From Ruminococcus flavefaciens FD-1 (GTDB taxonomy: Bacteria; Bacillota; Clostridia; Oscillospirales; Ruminococcaceae): 64,000 nt of DNA. Where the stretch lies: positions 62,001 through 126,000 of the forward strand of contig ACOK01000117.1 of NCBI GenBank assembly GCA_000174895.1, in the 5' to 3' direction. Below, in pieces: positions 41,684 to 50,521 of the stretch (within the stretch, counting starts at the first letter, position 1; each line of letters opens with the position of its first letter). The notes below the pieces were generated by a model. It was not told where the DNA came from. It saw nothing but the letters and a program-made list of their open reading frames with translations, and searched no databases. The position numbers were made by a program, and so were the translations under genes.

Positions 41684-43410
41684 TATTCATCCGCTCCTTT
41701 CTGCTGTGAATCGTAGACTTCACGGTATATCTCGCTTGTTTCAAGAAGCTGTTCGTGAGTACCGATATCGGTAATTTTTCCGTTGTCCATAACGATTATG
41801 CGGTCAGCGTCCTTGACTGAGGAGATACGCTGAGCGATGATTATTGTAGTTGTATCGCTGAGCTTTTCACGGAAAGCCTTGCGGATACTGCTGTCGGTAG
41901 CGGTATCAACAGCACTTGTTGAGTCGTCGAGAATGATTATCTTCGGCTTTTTCAGAAGTGCCCTTGCGATACATATTCTCTGCTTCTGACCGCCTGAAAC
42001 GTTTACGCCGCCCTGACCGAGGTCAGTGTCGTAGCCGTCGGGGAAGTTCATGATGAAGTCGTGAGCGCAGGCGGATTTGCAGGCTTCGATTATTTCTTCG
42101 TCAGTGGCATTTTCATCGCCCCATTTGAGGTTATCCCTGATAGTGCCCGAGAAGAGAACGTTCTTCTGCAATACCATAGCTACATTGTTTCTGAGAGTGT
42201 CAAGAGCGTACTCCTTTACGTTGTGGCCGCCTACTATGACATTGCCCTCTGTAGCATCGTAAAGACGTGGGATAAGCTGTACAAGAGAAGTTTTTGATGA
42301 GCCCGTACCGCCGATGATACCGATAGTTTCGCCCGATTTTATGTCGAGATCAATGCCTTCGAGAGCGAGATTATGCATATCATCGAAATAGCTGAAGCTT
42401 ACATTTTCAAAGCGGACAGAGCCGTCCTCAGCGGATATTTCAGCATTTTCGCTTCCCTTTATAGCAGGTTCTTCCTTCAGCACCTCATATATACGCTGAA
42501 GCGAGGCACGGGATACCACGAACATGATGAACAGCATTGAAAGCATCATCAGCGACATGAGTATCTGTCCCACGTACATGATAAAGCTTGAAAGCTGACC
42601 TGTAGCGATATCGCCTCCGATAGCCATATGTCCGCCGAACCAGAGAATAGCCACGATAGTAGCATACATGACCATCTGCATGATAGGCATATTCATTACT
42701 ACCAGCTTTTCGGCCATATACTGTGCATTGCGGACACTGTCAGCGGTTTCGGTAAAGCGTTTCTTTTCGTAGTCCTCACGGGCAAATGCCTTGACTACAC
42801 GGATACCTATGAGGTTTTCCTGTATCCTTCCGTTCATATCGTCGTATTTTTTCAGCATTTTCTCAAAGCGTGGGTGTGCCTTTGATATGATGAAAAATAC
42901 CGCAAAGGCAAGGACGGGGATTGAGAAAAGGAATACGGATGAAAGCTTCATGTTTGCCCTTACCGCCATTGAGGTGGCGCATATCAGCATTATAGGCGAG
43001 CGGAATGCGCTTCGTATGAACATCATGAAAGCGTTCTGGATATTTGTAACATCAGTGGTAAGTCTTGTTGTAAGGGAGGCGGTGGAGAATCTATCCACAT
43101 TGGAGAATGAAAAATCCTGCACCTTTCGGAAAAGGGCACTTCTCAGATTCTTGGAAAAGCCCATAGCTGCAACTGCACTGAAACGTGCTGCCAATGAGCC
43201 GAAAGCAAGAGAGCATAAAGCCATGAGCATCATAAGTGCGCCCATTTTGACAACATAGCCGATATCGCTCTGTTTTATGCCGTTATCGATTATCTTTGCC
43301 ATAACGGCGGGGATGGTGACTTCCATGAAAACTTCACCGATAATGGTAACGGGAGCGAGAATGGCCTGCTTTTTGTACTGACCCACATGGGAAAAAACGG
43401 TCTTATACAC
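41683..43410 (-). CDS. ABC exporter half-transporter, degenerate-site subunit
   Basis: 575 residues: six-helix domain (about 15-300) and NBD (about 335-570). Walker A is GGTGSSKTSL (Ser for the usual Gly), Walker B IIILDDSTSAVD with Asp in place of the catalytic Glu, while the signature VSGGQ is intact. With the partner's LSQGQ this places the degenerate site and the working site exactly as in heterodimeric exporters of the TM287/288 type. GTG start 7 nt after AAAGGAG; a longer in-frame reading crosses the promoter. First gene of the operon. Confidence 0.92.
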   Translation of the reverse strand: MYKTVFSHVGQYKKQAILAPVTIIGEVFMEVTIPAVMAKIIDNGIKQSDIGYVVKMGALMMLMALCSLAFGSLAARFSAVAAMGFSKNLRSALFRKVQDFSFSNVDRFSTASLTTRLTTDVTNIQNAFMMFIRSAFRSPIMLICATSMAVRANMKLSSVFLFSIPVLAFAVFFIISKAHPRFEKMLKKYDDMNGRIQENLIGIRVVKAFAREDYEKKRFTETADSVRNAQYMAEKLVVMNMPIMQMVMYATIVAILWFGGHMAIGGDIATGQLSSFIMYVGQILMSLMMLSMLFIMFVVSRASLQRIYEVLKEEPAIKGSENAEISAEDGSVRFENVSFSYFDDMHNLALEGIDLDIKSGETIGIIGGTGSSKTSLVQLIPRLYDATEGNVIVGGHNVKEYALDTLRNNVAMVLQKNVLFSGTIRDNLKWGDENATDEEIIEACKSACAHDFIMNFPDGYDTDLGQGGVNVSGGQKQRICIARALLKKPKIIILDDSTSAVDTATDSSIRKAFREKLSDTTTIIIAQRISSVKDADRIIVMDNGKITDIGTHEQLLETSEIYREVYDSQQKGADE

Positions 43411-43436
43411 AAAAAGACTCCTTTCATTAAAATAAA

Positions 43437-43500
43437 GAGAGCTATTGTTTATAGCTCTCATTAATAGTATAATTATACCACAGACAGGTTGAAATGTCAA
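43437..43500 (-). promoter_or_regulatory. promoter and palindrome of ABC exporter operon
   Basis: On the - strand TTGACA (43500-43495), 17-bp spacer, TATAAT (43477-43472). Just downstream GAGAGCTAT-tgttt-ATAGCTCTC (43437-43459) is a perfect 9-bp inverted repeat placed where a repressor would bind at the transcription start. Confidence 0.8.
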
Positions 43501-43560
43501 TTCTGAAAGATAGTCATTTACGGACGGTGATGCTTGGATTTTGAGGGCGGATGATAGAGA

Positions 43561-43781
43561 GGGCGCACACTGTGCGCCCCTACAGAAACAAATCTTTGTA
43601 GGGGAGCCCGCCCCCGGGCTCCCGTTTCAGATATTATGTAACCCACGGGAGGGCGAGGACGCCCTCCCCTACATATAGAGGTCACAACAAACGATTATGT
43701 TTTCCCGAGGGCGCACACTGTGCGCCCCTACAGATGCGGTTCATGGTAAACGAATCAAGGACCGCCAAAGGCGGCCCCTAC
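43561..43781. repeat. hairpin repeat array, including direct-repeat copy 1 (43574-43732)
   Basis: At least five GTAGGGG-edged hairpins, e.g. GGGCGCACACTGTGCGCCC twice and GTAGGGGAGCCCGCCCCCGGGCTCCC. The stretch 43574-43732 is nearly identical to 46763-46923, in the same orientation, on the other side of the lipoprotein pair. The last unit is a GGACCGCCAAAGGCGGCCCC-type variant. Confidence 0.8.
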
Positions 43782-43887
43782 TGTATATATTTTTATATTT
43801 TAACGTGAAAATCATCGTCTTTTTTGCCTCTGAGAATCACTTATTAACAGAACCCACATTATGCCCTTTGCTGAAAGGAGAGTTACG

Positions 43888-45273
43888 ATGAAAAAAATCT
43901 TAGCCCTTATCTTTGCTTTTACTATGTGCATTTCCGCTTTCTCCTGCGAGGAGAAAAAACAGAATGATGATACTCCCGATGAGGTTTCCGGGGATGTTGC
44001 CGAAACTTCCGAAGTTTCCAAAATCCCCGATACAGGCGATACCGTCGTGGAAAACCGCTTCCGTGAATACGCCGAAAGCGACTTCACCGAAATAACAGTG
44101 CCCCTGAATTATACCGATGATCCTGCGCCTGTCTCCCTTCATCAGCTTGATATGCCGGACTATGATTTCGGTGAACGTCTTGCGCCCTGCAAAACTTCCG
44201 ATGACCCGTCAGAGTTTGATCCGTTTGATCCGAAAAGATTTCACGGCTATTCATGGATCGACGAAAACGGCGTTGAACACAAGCCTGAGAGTACCTATAT
44301 GAAGGTGCTTGACGTTCCCGAAAAAGGAGTCGTAACAGGTGCGGTGTATAACGATGGCAAGGTGTATATCACGGTCAGCTACGACAACTTCTGCATCGGC
44401 TGTCATGAGTGGTCCATATTTGCGTATGACATTAATTCCACTGAAATGAAAGAGGTTTACAGATACTCGGATTATCAGCGTGAAAGCGGCTACGGTGCAT
44501 GGATTGATCCTTACATTGAGGATGGCCATATCGTATTTTCAAGCTATCTGGCTGACGATGACAAGTGCATAGTTTATTCCATTGATCTGGAAACAGGCGA
44601 GGAAAAACAGATTTATGAGAGCAGTGATTATGTTTATATATCCGACGGAGTGGACAAAGTTCTTTTCTGTGAAACAGCACCCGTTGAGGATAGACATGAC
44701 AAGGTGGAACTGACGCTGAAAGAATACGACTTCACAACAGGCGAGTTGAAAACCATAACCGAAAACGAGGAAACAAAGATGTACAACGTCGCCGCAAGCG
44801 ATCTGACTGCCTATATCAGAAAGCCGCTCGATTCAAGGAAATGCGAGCTTGTGACCGAGCGGTACTGCGTGAAAACGGGAGTTACAAATGCGTCCATAGT
44901 TTATGCTTCCGACAAGAAGGCTGTAATAGTGACCGAGGGCGATGTGAGAGTTCTTCACACCTATGACTTTGAAAAAATGGAGCATTACATTACCGAGATC
45001 GGCAAAACGACCGGACAGTTCATATCTTACGGCGAGAACGTCATATTCAGCCATAACAGCGAACATTCGGATGTTTATTATATCGTTCCCGAACTGGGCA
45101 GAGCGATGACTGTTGCAAAGGACATCGATCATGATATTATGAAGCGAAGCGGCGATACCGTCACTTTCAATCAAATGAAAAACGATACGCTGTATCTCGA
45201 TGTGGACGAAAGCACACAGCGTGGCTATTATAGGCCTGTTGAAGTATTCTGGCTGGGCGGAGGTGAGAAATGA
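43888..45273 (+). CDS. lipoprotein of unknown function, first of a paralogous pair
   Basis: 461 residues. Lipoprotein signal peptide with the Cys in AFSCEEKK (about residue 19), then a short acidic, Thr/Glu-rich linker and a beta-rich domain. Repeated short blocks such as IFAYDINSTEMKEVY, VYSIDLETGEEKQIY and LKEYDFTTGELKTI resemble beta-propeller blades, so it may be a surface-anchored propeller. Shares order, length and motifs (NYDNFC, ITV/IIVPV) with the next gene. The ATG after AAAGGAGAGTTACG is preferred over one 27 nt upstream. No enzymatic motif recognised. Confidence 0.75.
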   Translation: MKKILALIFAFTMCISAFSCEEKKQNDDTPDEVSGDVAETSEVSKIPDTGDTVVENRFREYAESDFTEITVPLNYTDDPAPVSLHQLDMPDYDFGERLAPCKTSDDPSEFDPFDPKRFHGYSWIDENGVEHKPESTYMKVLDVPEKGVVTGAVYNDGKVYITVSYDNFCIGCHEWSIFAYDINSTEMKEVYRYSDYQRESGYGAWIDPYIEDGHIVFSSYLADDDKCIVYSIDLETGEEKQIYESSDYVYISDGVDKVLFCETAPVEDRHDKVELTLKEYDFTTGELKTITENEETKMYNVAASDLTAYIRKPLDSRKCELVTERYCVKTGVTNASIVYASDKKAVIVTEGDVRVLHTYDFEKMEHYITEIGKTTGQFISYGENVIFSHNSEHSDVYYIVPELGRAMTVAKDIDHDIMKRSGDTVTFNQMKNDTLYLDVDESTQRGYYRPVEVFWLGGGEK

Positions 45274-45274
45274 T

Positions 45275-46660
45275 ATGAAAAAGCTTATGATACTTTTTGC
45301 GGCGATGTTGCTTTGCTGCGGATGTTCCGGGAAGAAAAAGAATGAGGAAAAACCGATCCCCGAAGATATCACCGATACTGAAAATACGGAAGATACAGCA
45401 GAGGAAGAACCTTTCCTGACACTGAAAGATTCCGACTACAAGGAGATAATCGTTCCCGTAACGGTGAAAGATGATGTTATACCCGATGAGGTAAAATTCA
45501 TAAACACAAACGAACTTGACTTCGGCGAAAAGATACCCGTATGCGTGACCGCCGATAACTGGCAGGATTATTACCCCGAGTATCTGTATGACGATTCGGC
45601 TGAGGGGATAAGCGAGCATGAGATACAGATGCGAGATGCAATAAGATCTCCGCAGAAAGGCGATATAACAGAATATACCATGGGTGACGGAATGCTCTTT
45701 TTCTTTGTGAACTATGATAATTATTGCAGCAGCAGCGGCCACAGCACAGCCTTCTTCAAGTATGACATCGCAGAGAAAAAGCTTTCTGAGATAGTCAGCT
45801 ATGACACACTCGAAAACAACAAAACTATAGGCATAATGGTAAACAGCATGAAATATCTTGACGGAAAGCTTTATTATGTCGGTTCAGTCCCTGACGGAGA
45901 TGATTCCGTTTACTACGGAGTCTATTCCCTCGATACCGAAACAGGTGAGATAAAGCTTTGCTTTGAGGATGATGATTTCAAGGACAGAGAATCGCCTAAT
46001 TATCCCCTTGATACACTTGTGTGTCAGAACGGCCGCCTCTATGCTGTTGACCTGACATACGGCAAGGAATCTGATATAACCGCACAGGTGATATACGAAA
46101 TGAACAGCGAAACAGGCGAATGGGACAAGGTCTTTACGGAAGATAACGTTTACAGGCCTGCACAGATATGCAATGGCGGGATAGTTACTGTTGACAGGAA
46201 CGAAAACAAAAAAGTCTGTATCCACACCGAAAGCTATGACTTTGAGTCGCCCTTCCGCAATGCGGAACTGATATATGCGGATGACAAGGAGACGGATATC
46301 CTACTTGCTGATGCGCTTCATAAGACATACAACGGAGCACTGTATTCAAACTGCGTTCTTCACGTATTTGACCGTGAAACTATGGAGCATTATTCCTTCG
46401 ACCTGAAAGAACTGGGTTCGGCAACTGAGATAAAAAAGGTGAAGAACGGCTATCTCATAACAAACAGAGAAGGATTCATCGCACCTGTTTATTATCTTAT
46501 GCCTGATCTGGGAATAGCATTTCAGGTATCGCTGGGAAGATCGGGCAGCGGAAACGTACATGACGAGGATGTGCTTTATTATCTCCGCAACATTCTCAGC
46601 ATCAACGACAATAATGTAACAGCATTCAATTATCAGGAACTGATGTACATGGAGAAATAA
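45275..46660 (+). CDS. lipoprotein of unknown function, second of a paralogous pair
   Basis: 461 residues, the same length as the upstream paralogue. Lipobox LLCCGC (about residue 17), acidic linker, then the same blade-like repeats (FFKYDIAEKKLSEIV, VYSLDTETGEIKLC, IYEMNSETGEWDKVF). The pair shares NYDN(F/Y)C, the (D/E)-G-YxDYV/LVCQNGRLYAVD type strands and an ending that mentions YYIVP/YYLMP ELG. It starts 1 nt after the previous stop with GGAGGTG in the overlap, so the two are co-translated. A recent tandem duplication that has diverged. Function unknown. Confidence 0.75.
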   Translation: MKKLMILFAAMLLCCGCSGKKKNEEKPIPEDITDTENTEDTAEEEPFLTLKDSDYKEIIVPVTVKDDVIPDEVKFINTNELDFGEKIPVCVTADNWQDYYPEYLYDDSAEGISEHEIQMRDAIRSPQKGDITEYTMGDGMLFFFVNYDNYCSSSGHSTAFFKYDIAEKKLSEIVSYDTLENNKTIGIMVNSMKYLDGKLYYVGSVPDGDDSVYYGVYSLDTETGEIKLCFEDDDFKDRESPNYPLDTLVCQNGRLYAVDLTYGKESDITAQVIYEMNSETGEWDKVFTEDNVYRPAQICNGGIVTVDRNENKKVCIHTESYDFESPFRNAELIYADDKETDILLADALHKTYNGALYSNCVLHVFDRETMEHYSFDLKELGSATEIKKVKNGYLITNREGFIAPVYYLMPDLGIAFQVSLGRSGSGNVHDEDVLYYLRNILSINDNNVTAFNYQELMYMEK

Positions 46661-46666
46661 CAACAA

Positions 46667-46701
46667 GGGAAAGCCTTCATGCAGAGGGCTTTCCTTTTTT
46701 T
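46667..46701 (+). terminator. terminator of lipoprotein pair
   Basis: GGAAAGCC-ttcatgcagag-GGCTTTCC followed by T7, 7 nt after the stop codon. Confidence 0.9.
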
Positions 46702-46762
46702 GCGTTTATCAACGTGGAATGCCTGCATTTTGAGTGAGGATGATATCAAGGACGCTCGGAAA

Positions 46763-46923
46763 GCGCCCCTACAGAAACAAATCTTTGTAGGGGAGCCCGC
46801 CCTCGGGCTCCCGTTGCAGATATTATGTAACCCACGGGAGGGTGAGGGCGCCCTCCCCTACATATAAAGGTCACGGCAAACGATTATGTTTTTTTCCGAG
46901 GGCGCACACTGTGCGCCCCTACA
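46763..46923. repeat. direct-repeat copy 2 of the hairpin array flanking the lipoproteins
   Basis: About 160 bp nearly identical to 43574-43732, made of GTAGGGG-edged hairpins with the linker words CAGAAACAAATCTTTG and CAGATATTATGTAACCCACG in the same order. Confidence 0.85.
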
Positions 46924-47017
46924 AATCAATTAGCAGACACCACAATTACGCATTAAAAAGGACGGCAGGGCAACAGCATTTACTTTTTTGGTGCGATTCA
47001 TAATTCTTGTAAACCAT

Positions 47018-47133
47018 CCGTAAAGCATCGCTACTCTTGCTTTACTACTTCGTCAGGGGGACTCTGTCCCCCTCATTCACCCCCTGCAAGGGAGATAACA
47101 TCCCCCTTGACCCCGGAATGCCGCCTTCGGCGG
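47018..47133. repeat. 116-bp dispersed repeat, copy 2
   Basis: Inverted relative of 9363-9478. On the + strand it ends CCGCCTTCGGCGG followed by T6 (47121-47139), which would work as a terminator for anything read from the left. Confidence 0.75.
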
Positions 47134-47191
47134 TTTTTTATTATTTATTTAAAAGTAAAAGCTGTTGCCGTGAAAAGGACAGGCGGACGGC

Positions 47192-47220
47192 TTGCATTTA
47201 CTGAAAGAATGTGATATAAT
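47192..47220 (+). promoter_or_regulatory. promoter of nadA-hydE operon
   Basis: TTGCAT (47192-47197), 17-bp spacer, TGATATAAT with TATAAT at 47215-47220, an extended -10 box. Confidence 0.7.
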
Positions 47221-47272
47221 CAATATAATAGGCTTATTGTAAATATGTGCCGCTATGAAAGGATGAAATGCA

Positions 47273-48199
47273 ATGACCGTTCGTGAATTACAGGACAAGA
47301 TCATAAAGCTCAAAAAAGAGACAAACACCGCTATACTCGCCCACAGCTATCAGGCACGTGAGATAGTAGAAATAGCCGACTTTACAGGTGACAGCTACAA
47401 ACTCAGCGTAGATGCCACAAAGACAGATGCTGATAATATCCTCTTCTGCGGAGTTCACTTCATGGCTGAGACTGCCAAGATGCTCTCCCCTCAGAAGCGT
47501 GTGTTCCTTGCCAATAAAAATGCAGGATGTCCTATGGCTGAGCAGATGGACAGAGAACTCATCTCACAGATAAAGGCTCAGGACCCTGACCGCACAGTTG
47601 TTGCTTACATCAACACCACCGCTTCACTGAAAACTGTATGTGATGTGTGTGTTACTTCATCAAGCGCTCTCAGGATAGTCAAGGCTCTCGACAGCGACAA
47701 GCTTCTCTTCATCCCTGACTGCAATCTTGGTTCATGGGTACAGAAGCAGTGCCCCGAAAAGGATATAAAACTCCTTCACGGCGGATGTCCTACTCATGCG
47801 GCTATAACTGCAAAGGAAGTAAAAAAGGCAAAGGAAGAACATCCCGACGCTCTCTTCCTTGTACATCCCGAATGTGTGCCTGCTGTAGTTGAACTTGCCG
47901 ACTATGTGGGCTCTACAAGCGGTATCATGGATTACGCTAAGAAGTCCGACCACAAGGAATTCATCATCGGTACAGAAACTTCTATCTCAGAGCATTTGCA
48001 GTATGAGTGCCCTGATAAGAAATTCTGGTCCGTTACAAAGGATATCGTGTGCAGAAATATGAAGCTGACCACTCTCCCCGATGTTTACAATTCACTTCTC
48101 GGCATGGATAACGGTGAGGCATTTGAGATACTTATGGACGATCAGCTTATTGCAGATGCAAGAAAGTGCATAGATGAAATGATAAGGCTGGGCGGCTGA
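47273..48199 (+). CDS. nadA: quinolinate synthase A
   Basis: Condenses iminoaspartate with dihydroxyacetone phosphate to quinolinate in NAD synthesis; carries an oxygen-sensitive [4Fe-4S] cluster. 308 residues. AHSYQAREI…ADFTGDSYKLS, FCGVHFMAETAKML, the Cys-containing VCDVCVTSSSA and HPECVPAVVELADYVGSTSGI, GTETSISEHLQYECPDKKF. nadB and nadC are not in the window. The stop is followed after 1 nt by the ATG of hydE. Confidence 0.95.
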   Translation: MTVRELQDKIIKLKKETNTAILAHSYQAREIVEIADFTGDSYKLSVDATKTDADNILFCGVHFMAETAKMLSPQKRVFLANKNAGCPMAEQMDRELISQIKAQDPDRTVVAYINTTASLKTVCDVCVTSSSALRIVKALDSDKLLFIPDCNLGSWVQKQCPEKDIKLLHGGCPTHAAITAKEVKKAKEEHPDALFLVHPECVPAVVELADYVGSTSGIMDYAKKSDHKEFIIGTETSISEHLQYECPDKKFWSVTKDIVCRNMKLTTLPDVYNSLLGMDNGEAFEILMDDQLIADARKCIDEMIRLGG

Positions 48200-48200
48200 T

Positions 48201-49238
48201 ATGATCGGAATAGTTGAAAAACTCTATCGTGGGGAATTCCTCTCCGACGACGAACTCCGTGCCCTTATCGAGACCGATGACAAGGATGCGGCTGAACTTC
48301 TCAGGCAGAGAGCTGATGAGGTGCGTCAGAAGCACTACGGCAAAAAGGTGTTTCTCCGTGGACTTATCGAAGTCTCATCCTACTGCAAGAACGACTGCCG
48401 CTACTGCGGTATACGCCGCAGCAACAAGGAGGCCGAGCGCTACCGCCTCAGCCGTGAGGAGATCATGTCATGCTGTGAAAACGGCTATGAACTTGGATTC
48501 CGCACATTTGTCATGCAGGGCGGCGAGGACAGTTTCTTCACCGACGATTTTCTCTGCTCTGTGGTATCGGAGATACGTGAGAAATACCCTGACTGCGCCA
48601 TTACTCTTTCCCTCGGCGAGCGCTCATACGAAAGCTACAAGCGCCTGAAAGAAGCAGGTGCTGACCGCTATCTGCTCCGACACGAAGCCGCAGACCCGAA
48701 GCTTTACGAGAAGCTTCATCCTGCCGAGATGAGCCTCCGGAACCGCAAGGACTGCCTTTTCCATTTAAAGGAACTTGGCTATCAGGTGGGTTCGGGATTT
48801 ATGGTAGGTGCTCCGTATCAGACCACAGACAGCCTGCTGTATGATATAAGATTTTTGCAGTCACTCCAGCCGCAGATGATAGGCATAGGCCCTTTTGTGC
48901 CCCATCATAACACCGAGTTTGCCGATACCGAAGGCGGCACATTACAGCTTACACTGAGACTGCTGGGCATACTCCGTCTTCTTTTCCCGAAGGTGCTTCT
49001 CCCTGCAACGACTGCACTGGGAACTATCGCTCCGAATGGCAGAGAACTGGGACTTATGACAGGCTGCAATGTAGTCATGCCCAATCTTTCCCCTGTCAAG
49101 GTGAGGAAGAAGTATGACCTCTACGATAATAAGATATGCACAGGCGAGGAAGCTGCGGAATGCCGTGGATGTCTGGAAAGACGCATTACCTCCGCAGGCT
49201 ATGAGATAGTTTCCGAGCGTGGCGACTGCTGCCGCTGA
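48201..49238 (+). CDS. hydE: [FeFe] hydrogenase H-cluster radical SAM maturase HydE
   Basis: 345 residues. Radical SAM motif CKNDCRYC near residues 62-69 in the HydE context (RGLIEVSSYCKNDCRYCGIRRSN), then FVMQGGED, SLGERSYESY and VGAPYQTT. HydE works with HydF and HydG to build the di-iron centre of [FeFe] hydrogenase, which this fermenter would use to release H2. HydF and HydG are not in the window. It is coupled to nadA, both products needing Fe-S clusters. The last residues are Cys-rich (ERGDCC). Confidence 0.92.
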   Translation: MIGIVEKLYRGEFLSDDELRALIETDDKDAAELLRQRADEVRQKHYGKKVFLRGLIEVSSYCKNDCRYCGIRRSNKEAERYRLSREEIMSCCENGYELGFRTFVMQGGEDSFFTDDFLCSVVSEIREKYPDCAITLSLGERSYESYKRLKEAGADRYLLRHEAADPKLYEKLHPAEMSLRNRKDCLFHLKELGYQVGSGFMVGAPYQTTDSLLYDIRFLQSLQPQMIGIGPFVPHHNTEFADTEGGTLQLTLRLLGILRLLFPKVLLPATTALGTIAPNGRELGLMTGCNVVMPNLSPVKVRKKYDLYDNKICTGEEAAECRGCLERRITSAGYEIVSERGDCCR

Positions 49239-49440
49239 GCGAGTGACTCCCTGTAGTACAGGGAGATGTCCGAAGGACAGAGGGTACGTGCGACCGTTGG
49301 GAGGCGGCGCAATCACGATTCGGCGCAAGCGCCTTACTCTGTACGTTAATGATAATCTGCTTTCGCTCGCCGGCACTAAATTGTTCTTGCAGGGGCGGAT
49401 ATTATCCGCCCGAGATATTCACAAAAATAAGGAGAAATAA
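49239..49440. repeat. gap with hairpin repeats before the U32-like genes
   Basis: Contains CTCCCTGTAG-TACAGGGAG, further GC-rich repeat sequence and one hairpin unit GGGCGGATATTATCCGCCC (49393-49411) related to the dispersed family. No gene seen; the ribosome binding site AAGGAG (49430-49435) belongs to the next gene. Confidence 0.6.
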
Positions 49441-50379
49441 ATGAGAGTACGTTTTCATCTTCCCGATTTTTCGGGCAATTATAAACTTAATCTGCTCTTT
49501 GCGGAAATGCTGAAGCACAAGCCCGAATTTTTCCGTGAGGGTGTTGAGATAGCTTCATTCTACGGCGTTTTTCCTCCATCCATATGGAACGGCGGAAGAA
49601 CTCAGGGAGGCGTTGTTGACAAGAATTTCGTGAAAAGCGTCATCAAGGCTTTCAACGACAGAGGCATACCGCTCCGCTTTACATTTACAAATCCCGCACT
49701 TGAAAAGAAGCACCTCAGCGATAACTTCTGCAATATGGTCATGGCCATGGCAAATAACGGCATGAACGAATGTATCGTTATGTCACCGATACTGGAGGAC
49801 TATATCCGCCACAACTATCCGAAGTACAAGCTGACAAGCTCGACCTGCAAGCGTATAACTGACCCGAAGAAGCTTGAAGAAGAACTGGGCAAGGATTACA
49901 GCATCGTTGTTGTTGACTATGATTTCAACAATAATTTCGAGGTGCTGGAAAAGCTTCCGAGAAAGCAGGACTGCGAGCTTCTGGTAAATGCCTGCTGTGA
50001 GCCGGGATGTCCGAGAAGATCGGCACATTACCACTCAATAGGCGTTCAGCAGATAGCCTACAACGAGCACATAAAGAAGTACCCGAATGCTCCTTTCAAT
50101 GTGGAGAAATACGACCCCGAACATTTCCGTGACTGTCCTTTCTCTCAGCGTGGTATTTTCGAGATACGCAGTCTGAGGACTCATATCTCTCCCGATGATA
50201 TCTGGGAAAAGTACGTGCCTATGGGATTCGAGCAGTTCAAGATAGAGGGAAGAACAGCAAGCCCTATAAATGTGCTGGAAACTTATATGTACTACATGGC
50301 TAAGCCGGAATGCCGTGACGAGGCAAGATTCACACTCCTCAAAACAATGGAGAATTCGGGAGCGATGATATTCAAATAA
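49441..50379 (+). CDS. U32-like protein, first of three tandem paralogues
   Basis: 312 residues. Not a family I can name exactly, but it carries U32-type hallmarks: barrel-like alternation of strands and helices, a Cys-rich NACCEPGCPRRSAHY block (Cys185, 186 and 190), another Cys at about 232 (DCPFSQRG), and near the C-terminus QFKIEGRT, the KIEGR motif of U32 proteins. Cys136 in STCKRIT is also shared by all three copies. Known U32 members (RlhA, TrhP, UbiU/V) hold a [4Fe-4S] cluster and hydroxylate RNA or quinones. Similar chemistry is inferred only; no peptidase motif is evident. Confidence 0.75.
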   Translation: MRVRFHLPDFSGNYKLNLLFAEMLKHKPEFFREGVEIASFYGVFPPSIWNGGRTQGGVVDKNFVKSVIKAFNDRGIPLRFTFTNPALEKKHLSDNFCNMVMAMANNGMNECIVMSPILEDYIRHNYPKYKLTSSTCKRITDPKKLEEELGKDYSIVVVDYDFNNNFEVLEKLPRKQDCELLVNACCEPGCPRRSAHYHSIGVQQIAYNEHIKKYPNAPFNVEKYDPEHFRDCPFSQRGIFEIRSLRTHISPDDIWEKYVPMGFEQFKIEGRTASPINVLETYMYYMAKPECRDEARFTLLKTMENSGAMIFK

Positions 50380-50521
50380 GCCGCTGAATGAACAATACAG
50401 GATCAATGAATAATGAACAGAGAAAATGAAGAATAACCGTTGGATCTCCACAAGATCATTCTCAATTCTCCATTCTCAATTCTCAATTCATCCCACGCTT
50501 TTATCAGATAAGGAGAAAGAA

